From: Collinsella sp.
GTDB taxonomy: Bacteria > Actinomycetota > Coriobacteriia > Coriobacteriales > Coriobacteriaceae
NCBI GenBank assembly: GCA_018382125.1
Contig: JAGZQO010000007.1
Coordinates: 1 to 64,000, forward strand
Length of the DNA: 64,000 nt
Reading direction: 5' to 3'
The translations under genes and the position numbers were made by a program. Position 1 is the stretch's first letter; every line of letters begins with the position of its first letter. This document shows, in pieces, positions 27,056 to 34,036 of the stretch. Under the pieces are notes generated by a model. It made no database searches. It had not been told where the DNA came from and saw only the letters and a program-made list of their open reading frames with translations.

Positions 27056-28188
27056 CACCGCTCCTTAAACGAAAGTTCGATAGTTGCCTTGGAAAACGCG
27101 ACGGTCACGCCGCCGTGAGCGAGCTTCGGGAAGATAAGTTTGCCCCCGCCCACGAGCGCCGCGCGCTCGCACACGTTGTCGACCCCCACCGTCGCGCGCA
27201 CGAAATCAGATGGCGAAACGCTGCCTTCGACCTGCGACAACTCCTTTGCGGAATACGTCGCAAGCGGGATATTGCGCGCGCGGCAGAAGACGAGCAGACC
27301 CTCCTCGTGCGCCTTCACGTCGATCGTCGCCGCCTCGCGGACGGCCGAAGGCGAGATGCCCGCCTGCCCGCACGCGAGAAGAAACGCCTCCCCGATCGCT
27401 TCGGCACACGCACCGCGACGGCACCCTATGCCCGCAACGATGCAGGGCACGACAAGGCGAAGCGGCTCGGGCGCAGGCGCCTGCGCCCGCACGCCCGCCG
27501 GCTTCCCCGTCTCACCGGCGGGCACGACCACGCCCGTTGTCTCCGCCGCGCAAACGGACGCACCCGCATTCGCGCCAGCGAACGGCGACACGACGATATC
27601 GGCCCGAGCGCGGTCGGACGCAATGTCAACCCCCTCAGGCGGCTGTCCCGAAATCGGCATGTCGGAATAGAGCGCCACGCGCCCGCCCGAAAGCAGCCGC
27701 GCCGACACTCGCTTGATGGCCTCGGGATTCGAAACGGCGAGCCCCGCACGGCGCGCCCACGTATCCACCGCCCACACGCCGCGGACGTCGGTCGCCGTGG
27801 TGATGACGGGAATGGCCCCTGCCACGCGTGCCACAGTTTGCGCCAGCTCGTTCGCACCGCCCAAATGCCCCGACAAAAGCGGGACGGCAAAGCGCCCCGC
27901 CTCGTCGATCGCCACAACCGCGGAATCGCTTGCCTTCGAGGCGACATGCGGCGCGATAGCCCGCACGGCGATGCCCGCCGCGCCCACGAACAGAAGCGCG
28001 TCCGACGCTTCCCACGCGAGCGCCGTCCATGCGCGCAGGTCGACCTTCCCCTCGCCGAACCCGCGCGAAACGGAAACGTCCCAGCCAGGGTCATCTTCAC
28101 CTGTCTGCGCGCAATCGGAAAGCGCGCGTGCGATGCGCTCCGCCAACGCATGCCCCCTCTCAGTGAACGCTATGCAGGAAACCCTCAT
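27055..28188 (-). CDS. cbiG: Cobalt-precorrin-5A hydrolase
   Basis: Opens the delta-lactone of cobalt-precorrin-5A and releases acetaldehyde; specific to the anaerobic route. The 377-residue protein has an N-terminal region with FVGAAGIAVRAIAPH near residue 68 and LLSGHLGGANELA near 104, and a C-terminal CbiG_C domain with VAGIGCRRGACAEAIGEAF near 252 and TIDVKAHEEGLL. A Pro/Ala/Glu-rich linker (about 215-240) separates them. The ATG directly abuts the TAG of the truncated cbiL gene. Confidence 0.93.
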   Translation of the reverse strand: MRVSCIAFTERGHALAERIARALSDCAQTGEDDPGWDVSVSRGFGEGKVDLRAWTALAWEASDALLFVGAAGIAVRAIAPHVASKASDSAVVAIDEAGRFAVPLLSGHLGGANELAQTVARVAGAIPVITTATDVRGVWAVDTWARRAGLAVSNPEAIKRVSARLLSGGRVALYSDMPISGQPPEGVDIASDRARADIVVSPFAGANAGASVCAAETTGVVVPAGETGKPAGVRAQAPAPEPLRLVVPCIVAGIGCRRGACAEAIGEAFLLACGQAGISPSAVREAATIDVKAHEEGLLVFCRARNIPLATYSAKELSQVEGSVSPSDFVRATVGVDNVCERAALVGGGKLIFPKLAHGGVTVAFSKATIELSFKER

Positions 28189-28422
28189 CTAGCGCACCAC
28201 CATCGTCGAGAAGTAGCTGCCCCGATCAGGCACATCGTCGAGCGAGCGGTATACGCGCTCGCCCGGAAGCCCACAGTCCTCTACGAGCTCGGCACCGTCG
28301 AAGGCGCCCTCCTCGCGAAGGATGCGCCTCGTGTCCACAAGCGAGCGGCGCGCCTTCATGACCACCCTCGTCCCCGGCCAGCCGATTGCGCGGCGCACCC
28401 CGCACAGCACGCCTTTACTCAT
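28189..28422 (-). pseudogene. cbiL: Internally deleted cobalt-precorrin-2 C20-methyltransferase
   Basis: A 77-codon frame. MSKGVLCGV at residues 1-9 matches the family start. From about residue 15, TRVVMKARRSL, then the LPGERVYRSLDD segment and YFSTMVV match the C-terminal end of CbiL. Intact CbiL proteins are about 230-240 residues, so roughly 150 codons from the middle (the whole SAM- and substrate-binding core, including GPGDPEL and the PG-SF segments) are missing. The start still overlaps the cbiD stop by eight bases and the stop abuts the cbiG start, so the deletion kept the frame and translational coupling. Function as a methyltransferase is not credible. An assembly error remains possible. 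Confidence 0.8.
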
Positions 28423-29599
28423 ACGTCGCCCCCAATTCCCCGATAACTGCATCGGCACCCGACGTGCGGAAAAGCTCGCGGCTCTCGGCGTCGAACACGA
28501 CCGCGGCGATGTCGCATGCGCCCGCCGCGCGACGGCGCAACCTGTCCTCGATTGCCGCAGCGAGCGAGGCGCGCGCAGCGTCCCCCACGCCGGCGGCCTC
28601 GATTACCTCGAGCGCCGCCGTGGTCGTGACCGACGACATGATCTCGCACACGGTCTTCGCGCCCGCGCCGGCCAAGGCCGCGTGGGCGGCCAGAATCTCC
28701 GCGCGGCAGTCGGCGGTACGCGAATGGGTGTCCATGATGCCACCCGCGACCTTCACCAGCTTGCCGATGTGTCCCACAAGAAGGACATTGGTAAATCCCT
28801 CGCGAACGCAGCAATCAATCGCATCGCCCACGAAGTTGGAGATGAAGACCACCGGCGCTCCGTTTAGGTGGAAATGCCCCGAGATGAACTGCGCGCCGTA
28901 GTTGCCGGGCGTGAGCACGACTCCGCGTCGCCCCATAGCCGCATGCTGCCGGATCTCGAGCTCGATGCTGTCGCGCAAGGCAGCGAGGCTGCGCGGCTCG
29001 ACGATGCCCGTCGTGCCCAGGATGGAGATGCCGTCCTCTATCCCCAGGTGCGGGTTGAAGGTCTTTTTGGCAAGGGCAACACCCTCGGGTACCGAAATCG
29101 TCACAGCAATATTTCCAGAAAAGCCGTGTGCGACGCACACCTCGCGCACGGCCGAAGTTATCATCGCGCGCGGCGTCGCGTTGATGGCGGCCGCCCCCAC
29201 CGGCTGCTCGAGCCCGGGCAACGTCACGCGCCCCACGCCCACGCCACCATCGACGGAAACTTCCGATTCGCGCGCGGGCACGCCCTTGCTGCCCGAAGTG
29301 CCCGTGCCCGACCCCGCATGTTCCACGCGCGCATACACGAGCACGCCGTCGGTCACATCGGCATCGTCGCCTGCGTCCTTTCGCACGGCGCACTGGGCGC
29401 ACCCCTCGCCGATGTATGCGTCGACCACGTTCGCCTCGACGGGCAGCCCGCCGGGGGTGACGATCGACACGCGGCCGGCGGGCTTTCGTGACAAGAGCAT
29501 CTCGCAGGCCGCCTTCGACGCGAGCGCGGCGCAGCTCCCCGTGGTGTACCCGCAGCGCAGGCGGGTCGTCCCGGTATATATGTAGTGCTCGAAGGCCAC
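28415..29599 (-). CDS. cbiD: Cobalt-precorrin-5B C1-methyltransferase
   Basis: Methylates C1 in the anaerobic route. The 394-residue protein has the diagnostic RCGYTTGSCAALASKAA near residue 15, TPGGLPVEANV, NPHLGIEDGISILGTTGIVEP near 218, and LTPGNYGAQF and NFVGDAIDCC near 260-290. The start is GTG 29599, one base after the cbiF TAA; upstream extensions read through cbiF and do not match the family. Slightly longer than the usual ~370 residues because of a Ser/Gly-rich insert near 115-125. Confidence 0.92.
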   Translation of the reverse strand: MAFEHYIYTGTTRLRCGYTTGSCAALASKAACEMLLSRKPAGRVSIVTPGGLPVEANVVDAYIGEGCAQCAVRKDAGDDADVTDGVLVYARVEHAGSGTGTSGSKGVPARESEVSVDGGVGVGRVTLPGLEQPVGAAAINATPRAMITSAVREVCVAHGFSGNIAVTISVPEGVALAKKTFNPHLGIEDGISILGTTGIVEPRSLAALRDSIELEIRQHAAMGRRGVVLTPGNYGAQFISGHFHLNGAPVVFISNFVGDAIDCCVREGFTNVLLVGHIGKLVKVAGGIMDTHSRTADCRAEILAAHAALAGAGAKTVCEIMSSVTTTAALEVIEAAGVGDAARASLAAAIEDRLRRRAAGACDIAAVVFDAESRELFRTSGADAVIGELGATYE

Positions 29600-29600
29600 G

Positions 29601-30392
29601 TTAGCTGCTCGCCTTCCGATACCCCGTGGCAAACGAAGGGTCGTAAAGCTTGCTGCGCTCGTACGACTCCGCTTGCGCGCCGTCGTGCGCAAGTCCGCCG
29701 CGAGCTCCGAGCACGCGGCCCACCACCACGAGAGCCGTGCGGTCGATGCCCTCTCGCGCGCCCGCATCGGCGAGCGTGCCCACTGTGCAGCGCACCACGC
29801 GCTCCTCAGGCCAGGTCGCCTTGTACACGAGCGCCGCCGGCTCGTCGGAGCTGCGGCCCGCGGCCAAAAGCTCGGCGGAAAGCTCGGCGAGCATACCCGA
29901 GCTCAAGAAGATGACCATAGTCGAGCCGCTTTCCGCCATGGTGCGCATGCCCTCGCCCGCGGGCATGGGGGTGCGCCCGGAAAGCCGCGTGATCACGACC
30001 GACTGGCTGATTCCCGGCAGCGTGTATTCCTGGCGAAGCGCCGCCGCGGCACCGCAAAAGCTCGACACGCCGGGCACCACCTCGTAGTCCACGCCGCGCG
30101 CGTCGAGCGCGTCCATCTGCTCCTGGATGGCGCCGTACAGGCACGGGTCGCCCGTGTGCAGGCGCACCACTTCCTCGCCCCGTGCATCCGCCGCGCACAT
30201 CACGTCGAGCACTTCCTCCAAGGTCATGTGCGCACTGTCATAAACGACGCAGGATTCCTTACACTCAGCGAGCAGCTCGGGGTTCACAAGGCTCCCCGCC
30301 CAAACGACCACGTCGGCCGCGCGCAGAAGACGCACCCCGCGCAGCGTGATAAGGTCGGCGGCGCCCGAACCTGCGCCAACGATATGAATCAT
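29601..30392 (-). CDS. cbiF: Cobalt-precorrin-4 C11-methyltransferase
   Basis: Methylates C11 of the corrin precursor. The 263-residue tetrapyrrole methylase begins MIHIVGAGSGAADLIT and carries VWAGSLVNPELL near 32, RLHTGDPCLYGA near 77, VPGVSSFCGAAAAL near 100 and GRTPMP near 134, all typical of CbiF/CobM. ATG 30392 follows AAGGGAAGGCTCGG. It is the first gene of the 17-gene minus-strand operon. Its leader contains a 26-bp perfect palindrome (30427-30488). Confidence 0.95.
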   Translation of the reverse strand: MIHIVGAGSGAADLITLRGVRLLRAADVVVWAGSLVNPELLAECKESCVVYDSAHMTLEEVLDVMCAADARGEEVVRLHTGDPCLYGAIQEQMDALDARGVDYEVVPGVSSFCGAAAALRQEYTLPGISQSVVITRLSGRTPMPAGEGMRTMAESGSTMVIFLSSGMLAELSAELLAAGRSSDEPAALVYKATWPEERVVRCTVGTLADAGAREGIDRTALVVVGRVLGARGGLAHDGAQAESYERSKLYDPSFATGYRKASS

Positions 30393-30599
30393 CCGAGCCT
30401 TCCCTTCCCGTTTCTCGTCGCAACTGTTTGCGTCGCCCTTCGCGCAGCGGGCAAAACACGGCGCCCGCTGCGCGAAGGGCGACGCAAATACGCAGGCAGG
30501 AGGCGCAATGCCGCCCGCCCTGGCTTTACACGCCCGCAAGCGCCCACTATGATAGTAACAGTTTCGGCAACGAGCATATGACAATCGGATAAAAGGAAA
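30393..30599. promoter_or_regulatory. Divergent control region of the cobalamin operons
   Basis: This region separates cbiF (minus) from the riboswitch that precedes cbiK (plus). It contains the palindrome at 30427-30488, and an ACTATGATAGT dyad near 30545-30557 with TATCAT/TACTAT boxes on the minus strand that could serve as the cbiF -10. No cobalamin-riboswitch core is visible in the minus orientation. Otherwise no open frame fits a gene. Confidence 0.45.
30427..30488. repeat. 26-bp perfect palindrome in the cbiF leader
   Basis: TTTGCGTCGCCCTTCGCGCA begins the arm at 30427-30452, matched exactly by its inverse at 30463-30488 around a 10-base loop (AAAACACGGC). On the cbiF transcript the hairpin ends 35 bases before the start codon. 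No T-run follows, so termination is unlikely; roles in RNA stability, attenuation or protein binding are open. Confidence 0.85.
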
Positions 30600-30735
30600 T
30601 GACCGGCGCGGCGCCCGCACAGCCCGCGCTGGCTTGCGGAGGGAACCAGGTGGGAATCCTGGGCAAGGGACATTACTGTATAGGACGCGCGGGCGAACCG
30701 CCTCGCGCCCCAAGCCAGACTGCTTCGCCTTTTCC
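30600..30735 (+). promoter_or_regulatory. Cobalamin riboswitch upstream of cbiK
   Basis: The conserved core is visible in order: GGAGGGAACCAGGTGGGAAT near 30637-30656, CCTGGGC, then GGGACATTACTGTATAG (the CCGCAACTGTA-type segment) near 30667-30684, and the B12-box AAGCCAGACTGC at 30711-30722. Adenosylcobalamin binding normally lowers expression of the downstream genes. After it come a CACGGC/GCCGTG hairpin (30737-30751) and a weak ACCCC/GGGGT stem followed by GCGCTTTTCTTT (to 30792) that may be the expression platform. Boundaries are approximate. Confidence 0.85.
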
Positions 30736-30851
30736 TCACGGCATCGCCGTGGCGTTAGCTCCTTGTGAACCCCGAGGGGTGCGCTTTTCTTTCGCTTGTG
30801 CCGACAAGCAACTGTCGCCGGGGGACCGGCAAACCGAGGAAAGGAAAAACC

Positions 30852-31778
30852 ATGTCCGACCAGATGTCACGCCGCGGCTTCATGGGCGCCGCAGCAACCG
30901 GAGCCGTCGCGCTCGCCGGAGTCGCGCTCGCGGGCTGCTCCAACACCTCCGGGAGTTCCGAGAAATCGAGTGAAAAGGAGAAGGCCGTGAAGCCGGTCAT
31001 CCTCGTCACGAGCTTCGGCACGAGCTACAACGACTCGCGCCACATCACCATCGGCGCCATCGAAGACGCTATCCGCGAGAAGTACTGGCAGGACTACGAC
31101 ATCCGCCGCGCCTTCACCGCGCAGATCATCATCGACAAGCTGAAGAAGCGCGACGGTATCACGATCGACAACATGACCGAGGCGCTCGACCGCTGCGTGG
31201 AAGACGGCGTGAAGGAAATCGTCGTGCAGCCGACGCATCTCATGGGCGGCCTGGAATACACCGACGTGAAAGACGAGCTCGACAAGTACGCCGACAAGTT
31301 CGATAAGATCTCGCTCGGCGACCCGCTGCTCACCTCCGACGACGACTACAAGAAGGTGGCCGCAGCCATTAAGGAGAACATGGCGTCCTTCGACGACGGC
31401 AAGACGGCGCTGTGCCTCATGGGCCACGGCACCGAAGCCGATTCCAACGCCGACTATGCCAAGATGCAGGAAGTGTTTAAGAACGAGGGCTTGACGCAGT
31501 TCTTCGTCGGCACCGTCGAGGCTGAACCGACCTGCGAGGATGTTATCGCCGCCGCGAGCGCCGCAGGCTACAAGAAGGCCGTGCTCGCGCCGTTCATGGT
31601 GGTCGCGGGCGACCACGCGAACAACGACATGGCAGACGAGACCGACCCCGACAGCTGGGCTGCGAAGTTCGTGGCCGCCGGCTTCGAAGTGACGTGCCTG
31701 CTCCAGGGTCTGGGACAGAACGTCGCGGTCGACGACATCTACGTCTCTCACGTGGACGACGCCATCGCCAAGCTGTAA
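30852..31778 (+). CDS. cbiK: Exported lipoprotein sirohydrochlorin cobaltochelatase (CbiK type)
   Basis: CbiK inserts Co2+ (in some relatives Fe2+) into sirohydrochlorin, the first anaerobic B12 step. The 308-residue protein begins with a twin-arginine signal (SRRGFMG) and a lipobox LAGC at residues 26-29, so it should be anchored outside the membrane. The catalytic domain starts near 45 (PVILVTSFGTSYNDSR). MGHGTEADSNADY and the VVAGDHANNDMA segment carry the two metal-binding histidines expected for CbiK. AGGAAAGGAAAAACC precedes ATG 30852. A periplasmic CbiK is known from Desulfovibrio vulgaris, so export has precedent; a role in metal or tetrapyrrole uptake with the adjacent transporter is an alternative. 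Confidence 0.9.
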   Translation: MSDQMSRRGFMGAAATGAVALAGVALAGCSNTSGSSEKSSEKEKAVKPVILVTSFGTSYNDSRHITIGAIEDAIREKYWQDYDIRRAFTAQIIIDKLKKRDGITIDNMTEALDRCVEDGVKEIVVQPTHLMGGLEYTDVKDELDKYADKFDKISLGDPLLTSDDDYKKVAAAIKENMASFDDGKTALCLMGHGTEADSNADYAKMQEVFKNEGLTQFFVGTVEAEPTCEDVIAAASAAGYKKAVLAPFMVVAGDHANNDMADETDPDSWAAKFVAAGFEVTCLLQGLGQNVAVDDIYVSHVDDAIAKL

Positions 31779-31787
31779 ACTCGCCGC

Positions 31788-31860
31788 GCACGGGGGCGCC
31801 GGTCGCGTCCCCGTGCAACGGGCATGCGCCTTCCCCGACTGACGGCGCATGCCCGTTGCA
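31788..31860 (+). promoter_or_regulatory. Two overlapping hairpins between cbiK and the lipoprotein gene
   Basis: GCACGGGG (31788-31795) pairs with CCCCGTGC (31809-31816). A second, perfect 17-bp stem uses TGCAACGGGCATGCGCC (31814-31830) and its inverse at 31844-31860. The stems share three bases, so they compete slightly. No T-run follows the second. It may be a partial terminator or a processing/stability element that sets different levels of cbiK and the transporter genes. Confidence 0.55.
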
Positions 31861-31922
31861 TTCGCATCCCGCCCGCCCACCGCACGGCGCGGACGGTCGA
31901 AGCGATTGAAAGGAACCCCTCC

Positions 31923-32456
31923 ATGTTGAAGAAAACCCTCGCCTTCGCCCTATCGGCGGCGCTTTTCGCGTTCTCGCTCGCCGGCTGCGGCGGAAATTCA
32001 ATCGACAGCGCAAAGGCAAGCGATGCCGATTCCCAGGAAAAGACCGAACAGGCGGCCGATGCGCCCGAGGGCGCAAGCGCTGACCCCATCACCGCCGACA
32101 AGGTGGCCGACGGCACCTATCCGATCACCGTAGATTCCAGCTCGAACATGTTCAGGATTGTGGACGCCCAGCTCATCGTGGAAAACGGCTCCATGCACTG
32201 CGTGATGACACTTTCCGGCACGGGCTACGGCAAGCTCTTCATGGGCACGGGCGACGAGGCTGCCGCCGCGAGCGAGGCCGACCTCATCCCCTATGTGGAA
32301 AACGCGGAAGGCAAGTACACCTACGACGTGCCCGTTGATGCGCTCGACGAGGACACCGCCTGCGCCGCGTGGAGCATTAAAAGGGAGCGGTGGTACGACC
32401 GCACGCTCGTATTCGAATCCGCCGGCGTCGATCTGCGCGCCGACGCACTGAAGTAA
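31923..32456 (+). CDS. Lipoprotein with a ligand-binding-like domain, partner of the importer
   Basis: A 177-residue secreted lipoprotein: hydrophobic signal with LAGC at 19-22, an acidic Ser/Ala/Glu linker to about residue 55, then one domain (about 57-172) with DGTYPITVDSSSNMF, MTLSGTGYGKLFMG, YDVPVDALDEDT and a WYDRTLVF end. The same domain pattern opens the mature part of the next protein. I do not recognise a named family with certainty. Context (cobalamin riboswitch, CbiK, BtuCDF-like genes) suggests surface capture of a corrinoid, tetrapyrrole or metal complex. GAAAGGAACCCCTCC precedes ATG 31923; the next gene starts four bases after its stop. Confidence 0.7.
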   Translation: MLKKTLAFALSAALFAFSLAGCGGNSIDSAKASDADSQEKTEQAADAPEGASADPITADKVADGTYPITVDSSSNMFRIVDAQLIVENGSMHCVMTLSGTGYGKLFMGTGDEAAAASEADLIPYVENAEGKYTYDVPVDALDEDTACAAWSIKRERWYDRTLVFESAGVDLRADALK

Positions 32457-32460
32457 CGCC

Positions 32461-34032
32461 ATGCGGTCGATTCTTCCCAAGGGGGAAAACAGAAAGCGCC
32501 GCAGCATCGCGGCGCGCGCGATCGCCTGCGTTCTCGTCGCCCTGCTCGCGCTTCCCTTCGCAGGATGCAGTGCGAGCCCGAACGCGACCGGTGCCACGGC
32601 GGGCTCTCAGGAATACACTGTGAGCGTCTCGCTTTCCGGCGGGTCAGGGCGCGCAAGTATCGCCTCACCCACCACAATTGTGAAGGATGGCGACACCTAC
32701 ACCGCGACCATCACCTGGTCGAGTTCGAACTACGACAAGATGACCGTCGACGGCGTGGACCACGCGCCCGTAAACGACGGCGGCAACTCCACGTTCGAGA
32801 TACCCGTCACGCTCGACGAGGATATCGCCGTGTCGGCCGAGACCGTCGCCATGTCGACGCCGCACACCATCGACTACACGCTCCACTTCGAATCATCCAC
32901 CATGAAGGAGAAATCGGGCGACGATGCAAGCGGTGGCTCCCCTGCGGGAACGGCTTCAAGCGCCGCGGCCGACTTCCACAACGCCGATTTGGGCTGCGGC
33001 TGGGAGCCGACGGGGGCGCTTCAGCTTGAATACGCCAAGCACTTCACTGTCGACGAGTACGAAGGCGGCTTGCGGCTTATCTGCGTGTCGAACGGGGAGC
33101 GCTTCCTCGTGGTGCCGCAAGATGCGAAGGTACCTGACGGGTTGAGCTCCGACATCGCGGTCATAAGGCGCCCCGCCGACAAGGTGTACCTCGTGTCGTC
33201 GGCAACGATGTGCCTAGTCGACGCGCTCGATGCGAACGACAATATCTTAATGTCGGGCACGAAGGCCGACGATTGCTCGGTCGCAGGCTTCAAAAGCGCG
33301 CTCGAACGTGGGGCGATCGCCTACGGCGGCAAGTACAGCGCGCCCGACTACGAGCGAATATCGGCCTCGGGCTGCACGCTCGCCATCGAGAACACCATGA
33401 TCAACCACATGCCCGATGTGAAGGAAAAGCTGCAGAAGCTCGGGCTCGTCGTGCTCACCGAACAGTCGTCGAGCGAGCCCGAAGCACTCGGGCGCGTCGA
33501 GTGGATTAAGCTTTTCGGCGTCCTGTTCGACAAGGAAGACGAGGCCGCACACCTGTTCAACGAGCAGAAGGCCCGCGTCGAGCAAACGTCGGGGCTGGCG
33601 TCATCAGGTAAAACCGTGGCGTATTTCTACATTAACTCGAACGGGGCCGCCGTCACGCGGCGGGCGGGCGACTACGTGGCGCAGATGATCGAGCTTGCAG
33701 GCGGCAGCTACGCGCTCGATGACGCGCAGACGGCGTCGACGTCAGGTTCGTCAGTAACGCTCGAAATGGAGCGCTTCTACGCGACGGCGAATGATGCCGA
33801 CATCATCGTCTACAACGGCACCATCGACGAATCGGTTGCCACCTTGAACGACTTCGTAAGCAAAAACGCGCTATTGTCGCAGTTCAAAGCCGTGAAGAAC
33901 GGCAACGTCTGGGTCACAAGCGCCGACATGTACCAGCAGATGACTTCTACCGCCGACATTATCGACGAGCTGCACGGGGCGTTCACCGGCGATGACGCGA
34001 GCGACTTCCATTATCTGAGAAAGCTCGGCTAG
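32461..34032 (+). CDS. Substrate-binding lipoprotein of BtuF/FepB type with extra N-terminal domain
   Basis: A 523-residue lipoprotein (lipobox FAGC at 33-36 after a basic N-terminus). Residues ~50-150 form a domain like that in the preceding lipoprotein (EYTVSVSLSGG, ITWSSSNYDKMTVDG, FEIPVTLDED). Residues ~185-523 form a class III periplasmic-binding fold with a long central helix, as in BtuF and siderophore-binding proteins (IAVIRRPADKVYLVSSATM, KTVAYFYINSNG, DIIVYNGTID, VTSADMYQQM). It should deliver the ligand to the permease encoded next. Cobalamin is the best guess from context; heme or Fe/Co-chelates cannot be excluded. Confidence 0.8.
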   Translation: MRSILPKGENRKRRSIAARAIACVLVALLALPFAGCSASPNATGATAGSQEYTVSVSLSGGSGRASIASPTTIVKDGDTYTATITWSSSNYDKMTVDGVDHAPVNDGGNSTFEIPVTLDEDIAVSAETVAMSTPHTIDYTLHFESSTMKEKSGDDASGGSPAGTASSAAADFHNADLGCGWEPTGALQLEYAKHFTVDEYEGGLRLICVSNGERFLVVPQDAKVPDGLSSDIAVIRRPADKVYLVSSATMCLVDALDANDNILMSGTKADDCSVAGFKSALERGAIAYGGKYSAPDYERISASGCTLAIENTMINHMPDVKEKLQKLGLVVLTEQSSSEPEALGRVEWIKLFGVLFDKEDEAAHLFNEQKARVEQTSGLASSGKTVAYFYINSNGAAVTRRAGDYVAQMIELAGGSYALDDAQTASTSGSSVTLEMERFYATANDADIIVYNGTIDESVATLNDFVSKNALLSQFKAVKNGNVWVTSADMYQQMTSTADIIDELHGAFTGDDASDFHYLRKLG

Positions 34033-34036
34033 CGTC

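Noticed and set aside
30393..30600. A possible second cobalamin riboswitch ahead of cbiF (an AAAGCCAGG string on the minus strand)
   Set aside because: Only the box-like string is present; the GGTG-AA and ACTGTA core segments are missing upstream.
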